The translations under genes and the position numbers were made by a program. DNA of 64,000 nt. Origin: CAVROP01 sp050008495 (GTDB taxonomy: Bacteria > Acidobacteriota > Terriglobia > UBA7540). The DNA lies in the NCBI GenBank assembly GCA_050008495.1, contig JBEKMN010000043.1, positions 1 through 64,000 on the forward strand. The letters are read 5' to 3'. The notes beneath the pieces were generated by a model that saw only the letters and a list, made by a program, of their open reading frames with translations, did no database searches and was not told where the DNA came from. This document shows positions 8,719 to 15,783 of the stretch, piece by piece. Within the stretch, counting starts at the first letter, position 1. Each line of letters starts with the position of its first letter.

Positions 8719-10008
8719 GTGGCATCCACATTTGGGGTAAAGTCCGACTTCAACACCGTCAAGCTTGCCATCCACCGCAAGCTGATCCAGCGCATGGATA
8801 TGGATCACGTGGTGCAACTTGGCCGGGAAGGCGTGCGGAAGGAAGTTACCGAGATCGTCGAGAAACTGGCCGCCGAAGAAAACACCCCCATGACTTTCCA
8901 GGAGAGGGAGCGGCTCTCCCTGGAAGTACTCGACGAAGTCTTTGGCTTGGGGCCCCTCGAGCCCTTGCTGCATGACCACACCATCTCGGACATTCTGGTG
9001 AACACCTTCAACAGCGTCTATATCGAACGTAACGGACTTCTCGAGAGGACGACCGTTCAGTTTCGCGACGACGCCCACCTGATGTCCATCATCGACCGGA
9101 TCATTTCTGCAGTGGGACGGCGCGTGGACGAATCGTCGCCGATGGTCGACGCCCGGCTCCAGGATGGCTCCCGCGTCAACGCGATCATTCCTCCGCTTGC
9201 CATCGACGGGCCTATCCTCTCCATCCGCCGTTTCGGGAGGGATCCTCTGACTGCCGACGAGCTTCTGCAAAACCGCACCTTAACCGCTCCCATGCTGGAG
9301 CTTCTGCGCGGCTGCGTGTACGGCCGGATGAATATATTGATTTCGGGCGGTACGGGCGCCGGCAAAACCACTCTGCTGAATGTCCTCTCCTCGTTCATCT
9401 CGAACCGCGAGCGCATCATCACCATCGAGGACGCGGCTGAATTGCAATTACACCAGGAGCACGTCGTGCGGCTGGAGACGCGGCCTCCCAACGTGGAAGG
9501 GAAAGGGGCCGTCCGGCAGCGTCAGTTGGTAATCAACTCTTTGCGCATGCGCCCCGACCGCATCGTGGTCGGCGAGGTGCGTGGCGACGAAGCTTTGGAC
9601 ATGTTGCAGGCCATGAATACGGGCCACGACGGATCGTTGACGACCATCCACGCGAACGCTCCGCGCGATGCCCTGACTCGACTGGAAACCATGGTGGCGA
9701 TGGCCAACCTGAACATTCCCGAGAGCGCCATCCGTCGCCAGGTGGCTTCGGCGTTGGACATGATTATCCAGGTGTCGCGCATGAGCGACGGCACGCGCAA
9801 ACTGATCAACATCTCGGAAGTCGTGGGCATGGAAGGTGACGTCGTCACCATGCAGGACATCTTCGAGTTTAGAAAGACGGGCATCGGAGAGAAGGGCGAG
9901 GTGTTGGGAGAGTTCTTGCCCTCCGGTATCCGTCCCAGGTTGTCGGAACGCTTGCTTGCCGCGGGAATCCGTCTGCCGGCGGGAATATTCGAACGTCCCG
10001 GTTATTGA
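8719..10008 (+). CDS. cpaF: Tad secretion ATPase CpaF/TadA
   Basis: The hexameric type II/IV secretion ATPase that powers Flp pilus assembly, 429 aa. The all-alpha N-terminal part is followed by the ATPase core: Walker A GGTGAGKTT at about 210-218, the Asp/Glu box ITIEDAAEL, the Walker B region RPDRIVVGEVRG at about 277, and the His box GSLTTIHAN. These are the features of CpaF/VirB11-like enzymes. The start is GTG at 8719, 7 nt after the cpaE stop. The next gene, TadB, begins 10 nt after its stop, so the genes are tightly packed in an operon. Confidence 0.93.
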   Translation: MASTFGVKSDFNTVKLAIHRKLIQRMDMDHVVQLGREGVRKEVTEIVEKLAAEENTPMTFQERERLSLEVLDEVFGLGPLEPLLHDHTISDILVNTFNSVYIERNGLLERTTVQFRDDAHLMSIIDRIISAVGRRVDESSPMVDARLQDGSRVNAIIPPLAIDGPILSIRRFGRDPLTADELLQNRTLTAPMLELLRGCVYGRMNILISGGTGAGKTTLLNVLSSFISNRERIITIEDAAELQLHQEHVVRLETRPPNVEGKGAVRQRQLVINSLRMRPDRIVVGEVRGDEALDMLQAMNTGHDGSLTTIHANAPRDALTRLETMVAMANLNIPESAIRRQVASALDMIIQVSRMSDGTRKLINISEVVGMEGDVVTMQDIFEFRKTGIGEKGEVLGEFLPSGIRPRLSERLLAAGIRLPAGIFERPGY

Positions 10009-10018
10009 GGGACCCATC

Positions 10019-10987
10019 ATGGAAATAGCGCTCGCACTTTTGACTTTTGGAATTGTCGCCCTGGTCTTGCTTTTGGGCTTTGGGTTGGCGGGCGGGGGGG
10101 GTAAGAACGTCATTCCCCGCCGCCTGGAAGCTATCGAGAGGGGGGTGGGCCGCTCCGGTTCGGGCGCTCCTCAATTGACGCTGCTTCGCGACGAAGTCAT
10201 GAGCGGTGTTCCGAGGCTGAATCGCTTGCTCCTGCGTGCGGCCTGGGCGGGGCGGTTGCGGAAGTTTACGGCCCAGGCCGGGCTGGACATCCTGCCTGGC
10301 AGGCTCATCTTGTTGACTTTGATTTTGGGCGTGGGCCCGTACGTTATCCTCCCGTACTTTTATCCCAACCTGATTCTCGCCATCATCGCGGGCGTGGTTG
10401 GCGCTTCACTTCCCATTCTCTTTGTCGCGTACAAACGCACAGCTCGCATAAGGGCCTTTGAGAAGAATTTTCCCGAGGCAGTCGACCTGCTGGGCCGCGC
10501 CGTCCGGGCCGGGCATGCGTTTACGACCGGCATGGAGATGGTTGCGACGGAGTTGCCCGAGCCAGTGGCGGGAGAGTTCAAGCTCGTTTTCGACGAGCAG
10601 AGCTTTGGCCTGCCCATGAGAGATGCCTTGACGAACTTCGCTGAGCGAATGCCCATTGTTGACGTTCGGTTTTTCGTTACCGCGCTGCTTATTCACAAAG
10701 AAACCGGGGGCAATCTCGCGGCGATCCTGGATGACCTGGCAGGCGTAATCCGCGACCGCTTCCGGCTGCTGCGTGATGTCAGGACCCGAACTGCCCAGGG
10801 GCGATTAACGGCCGGCATCCTCATCGCTTTGCCCCCGGCGTTCATCTTGATCATGCGGACGATCAATCCCGATTACGTGACGCCGCTCTTTACCGACGTG
10901 ATCGGTCAATACATGCTCGGAGGGGCTATCCTCTTGCAGATCGTGGGCTCGATCGTGCTTTGGAGGATCGTGAATATTAAGGTGTAA
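10019..10987 (+). CDS. tadB: Tad inner-membrane platform protein TadB (T2SSF domain)
   Basis: 322 aa. The N-terminal hydrophobic helix MEIALALLTFGIVALVLLLG is followed by two more hydrophobic segments near residues 95-135, a cytoplasmic GspF/T2SSF domain (ARIRAFEKNFPEAVDLLGRA ... KETGGNLAAILDDLAGVIRDR) and two C-terminal membrane helices. The frame is open upstream inside cpaF, but the ATG at 10019 has GAGGGA about 7 nt before it and begins with the expected membrane helix. With TadC it forms the platform that couples CpaF to the growing fibre. Confidence 0.92.
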   Translation: MEIALALLTFGIVALVLLLGFGLAGGGGKNVIPRRLEAIERGVGRSGSGAPQLTLLRDEVMSGVPRLNRLLLRAAWAGRLRKFTAQAGLDILPGRLILLTLILGVGPYVILPYFYPNLILAIIAGVVGASLPILFVAYKRTARIRAFEKNFPEAVDLLGRAVRAGHAFTTGMEMVATELPEPVAGEFKLVFDEQSFGLPMRDALTNFAERMPIVDVRFFVTALLIHKETGGNLAAILDDLAGVIRDRFRLLRDVRTRTAQGRLTAGILIALPPAFILIMRTINPDYVTPLFTDVIGQYMLGGAILLQIVGSIVLWRIVNIKV

Positions 10988-11008
10988 GGTTGGGGGGAAG
11001 ACAAGAAT

Positions 11009-11911
11009 ATGATCTGGGCGACGAGTGGCGTGGCGTTTGCTGCGGTGGTGCTGATTGTGCTGGCCGTGGCATATGGTTTTTCCGGGGCAAGCCTGCCCGC
11101 TGCCGAGCGCCTGACCCGCCTCTGGCAGCCTCCTTCCGCGGATAAACGGCTGGGGTTCCGGGACAAGCAGAAGCAGAAGGTCCAGCAGATGCTCGGCGAC
11201 GTGGGCAGGCTGGTTCCGACTTCGAGCAAGCGGTTGCCGCACACTCAACGCCTGATGGCGCGGGCGGGCTTTCGCCGTCCGGAATCGATCATGGCCATGC
11301 AGGGCGTGAAGGTGCTTCTGCCCGTGGGGCTCGTGGCCTTGGTTTATTTCACGGGGCTGTACCATCAGTCCCCGGTCTTCCTCCTGGCCGTCGCCGCCAT
11401 TGGGGGATACCTGCTTCCCGAGTTCTGGCTGACGGCACGCGTGCGCAGCCGGCAACAACGACTCCGCTTGTCGTTGCCGGATTGCCTCGATCTGCTGGTC
11501 GTGTGCGTCGAGGCCGGCCTGGCTTTGGACCAGTCCTTCATGCGCGTGACCCAGGAACTGCGCATCGTGCATCGGGAGCTCTGCGAGGAGCTTGATCTGG
11601 TCAACGCCGAGATTCGCATTGGGCGGACTCGACTGGAAGCTTTGCGCGAACTGGGCGACCGGACGGGCGTGGATGATATCAAGTCGCTGGTGGCGATGCT
11701 GATTCAGACGGATCGTTTCGGCACGAGCGTTGCTCAGTCGCTCCGCGTGCACTCCGACGAGCTGCGCACCAAGCGGCGCCAGCGCGCCGAAGAAATGGCC
11801 GCCAAGGCGACCGTGAAGATGATTCCGCCGCTGGTGTTCTTCGTATTCCCGGCGTTGTTCGTGGTGATTCTCGGTCCGGCAGTCGTTAGCTTGTATCGGC
11901 ATTTTATGTGA
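11009..11911 (+). CDS. tadC: Tad inner-membrane platform protein TadC (T2SSF domain)
   Basis: A 300-aa paralogue of TadB. It has an N-terminal membrane helix, a second hydrophobic pair (VKVLLPVGLVALVYFTGLYH and the following VFLLAVAAIGGYLLPE), the T2SSF domain (SLPDCLDLLVVCVEAGLALD ... ALRELGDRTGVDDIKSLVAML) and a C-terminal hairpin (MIPPLVFFVFPALFVVILGP). The ribosome site is GGGGGAAG. It is the last canonical Tad gene here: TadD, TadE, TadF and TadG homologues do not follow as they do in many loci. Confidence 0.92.
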   Translation: MIWATSGVAFAAVVLIVLAVAYGFSGASLPAAERLTRLWQPPSADKRLGFRDKQKQKVQQMLGDVGRLVPTSSKRLPHTQRLMARAGFRRPESIMAMQGVKVLLPVGLVALVYFTGLYHQSPVFLLAVAAIGGYLLPEFWLTARVRSRQQRLRLSLPDCLDLLVVCVEAGLALDQSFMRVTQELRIVHRELCEELDLVNAEIRIGRTRLEALRELGDRTGVDDIKSLVAMLIQTDRFGTSVAQSLRVHSDELRTKRRQRAEEMAAKATVKMIPPLVFFVFPALFVVILGPAVVSLYRHFM

Positions 11912-11988
11912 TCTTGAAAGTAAGACCCGGCGATCGCGGCCGGAAGCAACATGAAAGCGCGAAATCAAACTATAAAAGGGAGTAAACG

Positions 11989-12084
11989 ATGGACGTATCC
12001 ACGATTCGAATTATCGCCGGCATCGCCGCGGTAATAATTTTGTTCGTTATTATTTGGAGGCGCCGGAAGAAGGCCTCCGAGTAG
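11989..12084 (+). CDS. 31-aa single-pass membrane microprotein in the Tad locus
   Basis: The sequence encodes MDVSTIRIIAGIAAV, a continuing hydrophobic run to FVIIW, and the basic tail RRRKKASE, then TAG. There is a clear GGGAG ribosome site 6 nt before the ATG, an uninterrupted hydrophobic helix of about 17 residues and a strongly positive C-terminal end, which predicts a cytoplasmic C-terminus. It lies 77 bp after tadC and 64 bp before the DUF192 gene, in the same direction. I know of no named family. Its size would escape most gene callers. It could be a small accessory subunit of the Tad platform, by analogy with membrane microproteins in other machines, but this is inference. Confidence 0.6.
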   Translation: MDVSTIRIIAGIAAVIILFVIIWRRRKKASE

Positions 12085-12148
12085 TAAATCCGAGTGACTT
12101 CCCAACGAAAGGCGCAGGTCCTGAATGTGAGCGCGGCGGCAGGCCATC

Positions 12149-12571
12149 ATGGCGATTCAACAGCCAAACCGTTTTTATGTTTATAACACGACACGCGAGA
12201 CCTTTGTCGCCACAGAGGCCAAGTTGGCCGACGGGTATTTCAGCCGGCTCGTCGGCTTGTTGGGCAAGACCCGACGCTGGGCGCGCCCGGGCCAGGGATT
12301 ATGGATTGTGCCCTCGCACGGTGTGCACACGATCGGAATGCTGTTCGCTATCGATCTGGTCTTTCTCGACCGCGACGGGCGAGTCGTTTACACTGAGGAG
12401 TATGTGCGTCCTTTCCGCATCTCGAGGGTGACTCTCAAGGCCCAGAGCGTGCTCGAGCTTCCCCCTTACACCGTCTTCCGAAGTGGGACCCAAGTTGGTG
12501 ACCGGCTGGAGATCGGGCAAGTGGATGGGCGGCCGGGCGTCACGATGGACGACCGGGCGCCTGCGCGGTGA
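12149..12571 (+). CDS. DUF192 family protein
   Basis: 140 aa matching the COG1430/DUF192 family: LADGYFSRLVGLLGK near the N-terminus, GLWIVPSHGVHTIGMLFAIDLVFLD in the centre, and VLELPPYTVFRSGTQVGDRLEI at the end. The central His/Met-rich signature is conserved. Members often carry a signal peptide; this one does not, so it appears cytoplasmic. DUF192 genes are recurrent neighbours of Tad loci, but no biochemical role is established. The ATG at 12149 gives the natural N-terminus, though its ribosome site is weak. Confidence 0.8.
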   Translation: MAIQQPNRFYVYNTTRETFVATEAKLADGYFSRLVGLLGKTRRWARPGQGLWIVPSHGVHTIGMLFAIDLVFLDRDGRVVYTEEYVRPFRISRVTLKAQSVLELPPYTVFRSGTQVGDRLEIGQVDGRPGVTMDDRAPAR

Positions 12572-12811
12572 CTGACGCTCTAAGTCGAGACAGCCGGTCG
12601 AAAGGCGGTGGAGCGTGCCTCACCGGTGGTTCCTGAGGCACGGCCGAGGGGCCGCGAGAGAGCGGAAGCGGGAAGTCACGCTGGATTGGCAAGTTTCGAG
12701 TTCTCGAACGGGTAAGAGGGAGAGGGCGGGCTGGGCGGCAAGCGCTGTCCTCGGTGGCTTTTGAGGCGCCGCAGGCTTGGCTTGGGAGATCGGTCGTCTG
12801 AAGAGGAAATC

Positions 12812-13897
12812 ATGGGTGGAGCGCAATTCCAACGCGATCGTGAACCTTCGTCGGAGACGTTCGGCAGCGAATCGAGGCCGGAAGGTCAAGAATCCGAAAC
12901 TCTGCGAACCCGGATCGCGGGCGAATTGAGAAGCGTAGACCGAATGCAGCGCGTCGCTCGGCCCTTAGCCTTGATCGTCTTCACGCTGCTGGGGCTGCTC
13001 GCGGTATTGCAGCTCTATTCCTGGTCGCGGGTGGAACAGTTGAGCGCCTTGAGCCAGCGCCGCGAGGAGCGAGTAGCTGCCGCCCTAGCCTCCATGCAGG
13101 AAACGATCGACAAACAAAGGGTGATTTTGGATGAGGCCACTCAGCACTCGGCATCCCCGGGTCACAGTCACAAGAAGGCCGATCTCGAGGCGAGAGAAAC
13201 CTCGGAACCCGCGCCTCCCGTCGCCGTTCGGGAGCTTCCGAAGCCCGGTAAGACCAGCCGAGAGCCTCAACCCGCGGCGCATAAGGCCGCGCCACACCCT
13301 GCGGACCTCCGGCCCGCTCCCGAGCCGCAGACCGCGGCCCAGCCGGCGCCGGACTCTCAGCAGAACGTGCAGCCGGCGCGCCAGAGCACCAAGATTGAAT
13401 TCCAGTCTACCGCCTCCAACCGGCTGGATCTATCCGCCGACCGGACGGACGCGGCGATGCCAAGCGGCCAAGGCGCATCCGCTCGTCGGAATGGCGAGGC
13501 CGGACAGGACGATCAGCATGGCGTCGCGGAGCCCTCGGGCATGAGAGTGACTCAGGCTGACACGGTCATCGCTCGCGATCACAACGAGATCGAACGGCTG
13601 CGCAAACTCGGCAGGCGGGACTACGTCGAGTTTACGCTGGTTCGAGCCGGCAATCGCCAGGAGGTCGCGCCCGACATCAAGCTGGAATTGAAAAGGGTGG
13701 ATTCAAAAAGGTTGCGTTGCGCCGTCAACATCTATGCCGAGGATTACGAGTATCCGACCGATTTGGGCATCAACGAGCCCGTGGTGTTTCCGGTCCGGGC
13801 GATGTGGGAATCGGTGGAACTGGTGATCAACAAAGTGGGGAAGGACACAGTGGGAGGCTACCTGACGGCGCGGAAGGGCGTGTTGGCGGCACGCTGA
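12812..13897 (+). CDS. Membrane-anchored protein with Pro/Ala-rich linker, unknown function
   Basis: 361 aa, not recognised. Visible order: a hydrophilic N-terminus (about 60 residues), one membrane helix (PLALIVFTLLGLLAVLQLYSW, about 63-83), a short coiled-coil-like stretch (VEQLSALSQRREERVAAALASMQETIDKQ), a long Pro/Ala/Gln-rich low-complexity linker to about residue 250, and a folded C-terminal domain of about 110 residues beginning RDHNEIERLRKLGRRDYVEF. That domain ends in beta-rich sequence (VVFPVRAMWESVELVINKVGKDTVGGYL). The layout of anchor, spacer and periplasmic domain would suit a part of the pilus machine reaching the secretin, but this is inference from location. The ATG at 12812 is preceded by GAGGAA. 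Confidence 0.7.
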   Translation: MGGAQFQRDREPSSETFGSESRPEGQESETLRTRIAGELRSVDRMQRVARPLALIVFTLLGLLAVLQLYSWSRVEQLSALSQRREERVAAALASMQETIDKQRVILDEATQHSASPGHSHKKADLEARETSEPAPPVAVRELPKPGKTSREPQPAAHKAAPHPADLRPAPEPQTAAQPAPDSQQNVQPARQSTKIEFQSTASNRLDLSADRTDAAMPSGQGASARRNGEAGQDDQHGVAEPSGMRVTQADTVIARDHNEIERLRKLGRRDYVEFTLVRAGNRQEVAPDIKLELKRVDSKRLRCAVNIYAEDYEYPTDLGINEPVVFPVRAMWESVELVINKVGKDTVGGYLTARKGVLAAR

Positions 13898-13960
13898 AGA
13901 TCGAGGCTCACAATGCCTCGCGGCCTAGGCTCGATCCCGCGCGGGCAAGACGGGTGAAGA

Positions 13961-14251
13961 ATGACGACCTCTGGAAACCGAATATTCTTCTTTCCCCTCG
14001 CTCTGCTGATTGTTGGGTTGGTGGTTCTTTACCCGGTTCTGCATTTGCCGTCTCTGAGCCAGCTATTCCAACCAACTCCCAAGGCCGCGAGTGAGAAGAC
14101 GTCCGTCAAAATCTGGGCGAACCAGCGATCGGGACTCTATTATTGCCCAGGCAGCAAGCTTTACGGGAAGCTCACGCCCGGCACTTACATGTCCGAGTCC
14201 GAGGCGATACAGAATGGATATCAGCCGGGCGCGAATCAAGCGTGCCGGTAG
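13961..14251 (+). CDS. Small membrane-anchored protein with Ada-zinc-like/SxYHCPGS motif
   Basis: 96 aa. One N-terminal membrane helix (FFFPLALLIVGLVVLYPVLH) is followed by a short domain containing VKIWANQRSGLYYCPGSKLY and GTYMSESEAIQNGYQP. This tail resembles the short motif (G-x-Y-x-C-P-G-S ... Y-M-S-E-x-E-A ... G-Y-x-P) found at the C-terminus of some secreted nucleases and small exported proteins, whose function is unclear. It lies in the same direction as the Tad genes and between two other uncharacterised genes, which suggests co-expression. Confidence 0.65.
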   Translation: MTTSGNRIFFFPLALLIVGLVVLYPVLHLPSLSQLFQPTPKAASEKTSVKIWANQRSGLYYCPGSKLYGKLTPGTYMSESEAIQNGYQPGANQACR

Positions 14252-14366
14252 TTGGAGTGGGGAGAGTTCGAGCCGCGCCGCGGCCCAGGTCCGGTGCTGA
14301 GCCGGGCAAGACCAGTGATCGCCGGCAATCAGCAAAACCGGGTTTACGGGGAAGCAGGGTGCACGC

Positions 14367-15656
14367 ATGGCGAGTGAAGTTGTAGTCAATAAGGCGATGG
14401 CGGGTGGGGAGGCGGCCACGGCAAGCCAGGTCATCGAGTTGCCGCTCACGATAAAAGACCTGGGGATCAGGAAAAGCCTTGTGCAGAATATCGCCCTCAA
14501 GATCCTGTATTTGCAGGGTGAGCTGCTCCTGGTCCACTTGGCCGAGCAAATGCGGGTCAGTTTGTCGGTGGTCACCGAGATCTTCGAGCTGCTCCGCAAG
14601 GAGCAACTGCTGGAAGTGAAAGGAATGGTCGGAGGGGTTCAGCGAGTCACCACCACCACCCTGGGCAATTCTCGGGCCCACGAGTTGCTGAACCTCAGCC
14701 ACTACGCAGGCCCCGTTCCCGTATCTCTCGACGACTATACGCGACAGGTTCGAGCCCAGAGCATCCGCAACATGAGCTTTCACACGACGGATGTGGAGAA
14801 AGAGTTCGCTCACCTTGTCCTTCACCCGACTACCCTGAACCAGCTCGGCACGGCGATCATGTCCGGCCGTTCAATGGTGCTGCACGGGCCCCCCGGGGTA
14901 GGGAAGACGGTCGTCGCAGAGACCATTGCCGGAATGTATCGGGACTATGTGTGGATTCCTTATGCGGTGGAGGCCGGCAACCAAATCGTGACGGTGTTTG
15001 ACTCCAACCTGCACGACGCCAGCCTGGAACGCGTCGAGGAGCAAACCGACCGGAGATGGGTCCGCTGCCGGAGGCCGCGAATCTTCGCCGGCGGGGATTT
15101 GCGGGTCGAGATGTTGGATTTGCAGTTCAATCCCGTCGGCAGGTACCATTCCGCCTCCTTGCAGATGAAGGCGAATAACGGAGTTCTGGTCGTCGATGAT
15201 TTCGGCCGGCAGCAGACGCGCTCGGAAGATCTCCTGAACCGGTGGTTGGTCCCGCTCGAGCACGACATCGACTTCCTCAACCTGTTTGGCGGAGGAAGAT
15301 TGTTCGTGCCTTTTGATGTGTTTGTCGTGTTCGCGACCAGCCTGGATCCCATTAAGTTGGCGGATGAGGCCTTTCTGAGGCGCGTCCATACCAAGGCAAG
15401 ATTGAACTACGCCTCGGTGCCGGAATTTCATGAGATCTTCCGGCGAGCGTGCATCGAATCCGGTCTGACCTACGACGCGGCGGTTGTGGATGGGCTTGTC
15501 ACCTTGCTGGAGAAGAGCGGGCGGCCGCTCCGGCCCTGCGACCCCGGTGAAATTGTTCAGCAAATTCGCTGGGCAGCGGGATACGAGGGCAAACCGCCGT
15601 GCCTTGATTCACCCTCGGTGGAGCAAGCATGCCGGAACTACTTTTTCTCGGCATAG
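14367..15656 (+). CDS. AAA+ ATPase with N-terminal winged-helix-like region, Tad-associated
   Basis: 429 aa. Residues about 20-110 look like a winged-helix fold (NIALKILYLQGELLLVHLAE ... VTEIFELLRKEQLLEVKG). They are followed by a AAA+ module with Walker A GPPGVGKT at about 173-180, Walker B GVLVVDDFG at about 271-279, the sensor-1 region VVFATS near 320 and a candidate arginine finger in EAFLRRVHTKARL. No membrane segment is seen. It is the last gene in the run after TadC. Its role is unknown; possibilities are a remodeller of the pilus machine or a regulator with a DNA-binding N-terminus. Sigma-54 activators can be excluded because the GAFTGA motif is absent. Confidence 0.75.
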   Translation: MASEVVVNKAMAGGEAATASQVIELPLTIKDLGIRKSLVQNIALKILYLQGELLLVHLAEQMRVSLSVVTEIFELLRKEQLLEVKGMVGGVQRVTTTTLGNSRAHELLNLSHYAGPVPVSLDDYTRQVRAQSIRNMSFHTTDVEKEFAHLVLHPTTLNQLGTAIMSGRSMVLHGPPGVGKTVVAETIAGMYRDYVWIPYAVEAGNQIVTVFDSNLHDASLERVEEQTDRRWVRCRRPRIFAGGDLRVEMLDLQFNPVGRYHSASLQMKANNGVLVVDDFGRQQTRSEDLLNRWLVPLEHDIDFLNLFGGGRLFVPFDVFVVFATSLDPIKLADEAFLRRVHTKARLNYASVPEFHEIFRRACIESGLTYDAAVVDGLVTLLEKSGRPLRPCDPGEIVQQIRWAAGYEGKPPCLDSPSVEQACRNYFFSA

Positions 15657-15671
15657 CAGCCCGGCATGACC

Positions 15672-15724
15672 CGTAGGGGCAACCCTTGTGGTTGCCCTGG
15701 GCGGCCACGAGGGCCGCCCCTATA
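15672..15724. repeat. Dispersed double-hairpin repeat
   Basis: An outer inverted pair (TAGGGGC near 15674 / GCCCCTA near 15716) encloses two hairpins: GGGCAACC-CTTGT-GGTTGCCC and GGGCGGCC-ACGA-GGGCCGCCC. This palindromic intergenic element is of a kind widespread in environmental genomes. It lies just after the AAA+ gene and may limit read-through, although there is no T-run. A related double-hairpin layout occurs at 37833-37876. Confidence 0.6.
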
Positions 15725-15783
15725 AGCCGTCTTAAGATTACTTGTACTTGCAGTCGGTCGGAGCCCAAGAAGCGGAGAGTTAT

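Noticed and set aside
10805..11968. 387-codon minus-strand open frame over TadB/TadC
   Set aside because: The His/Arg/Gln-rich translation is antisense to two real genes.
14367..15656. Sigma-54 activator for the pilin promoter
   Set aside because: The AAA+ protein lacks the GAFTGA motif and the helix-turn-helix at the C-terminus that such activators have.
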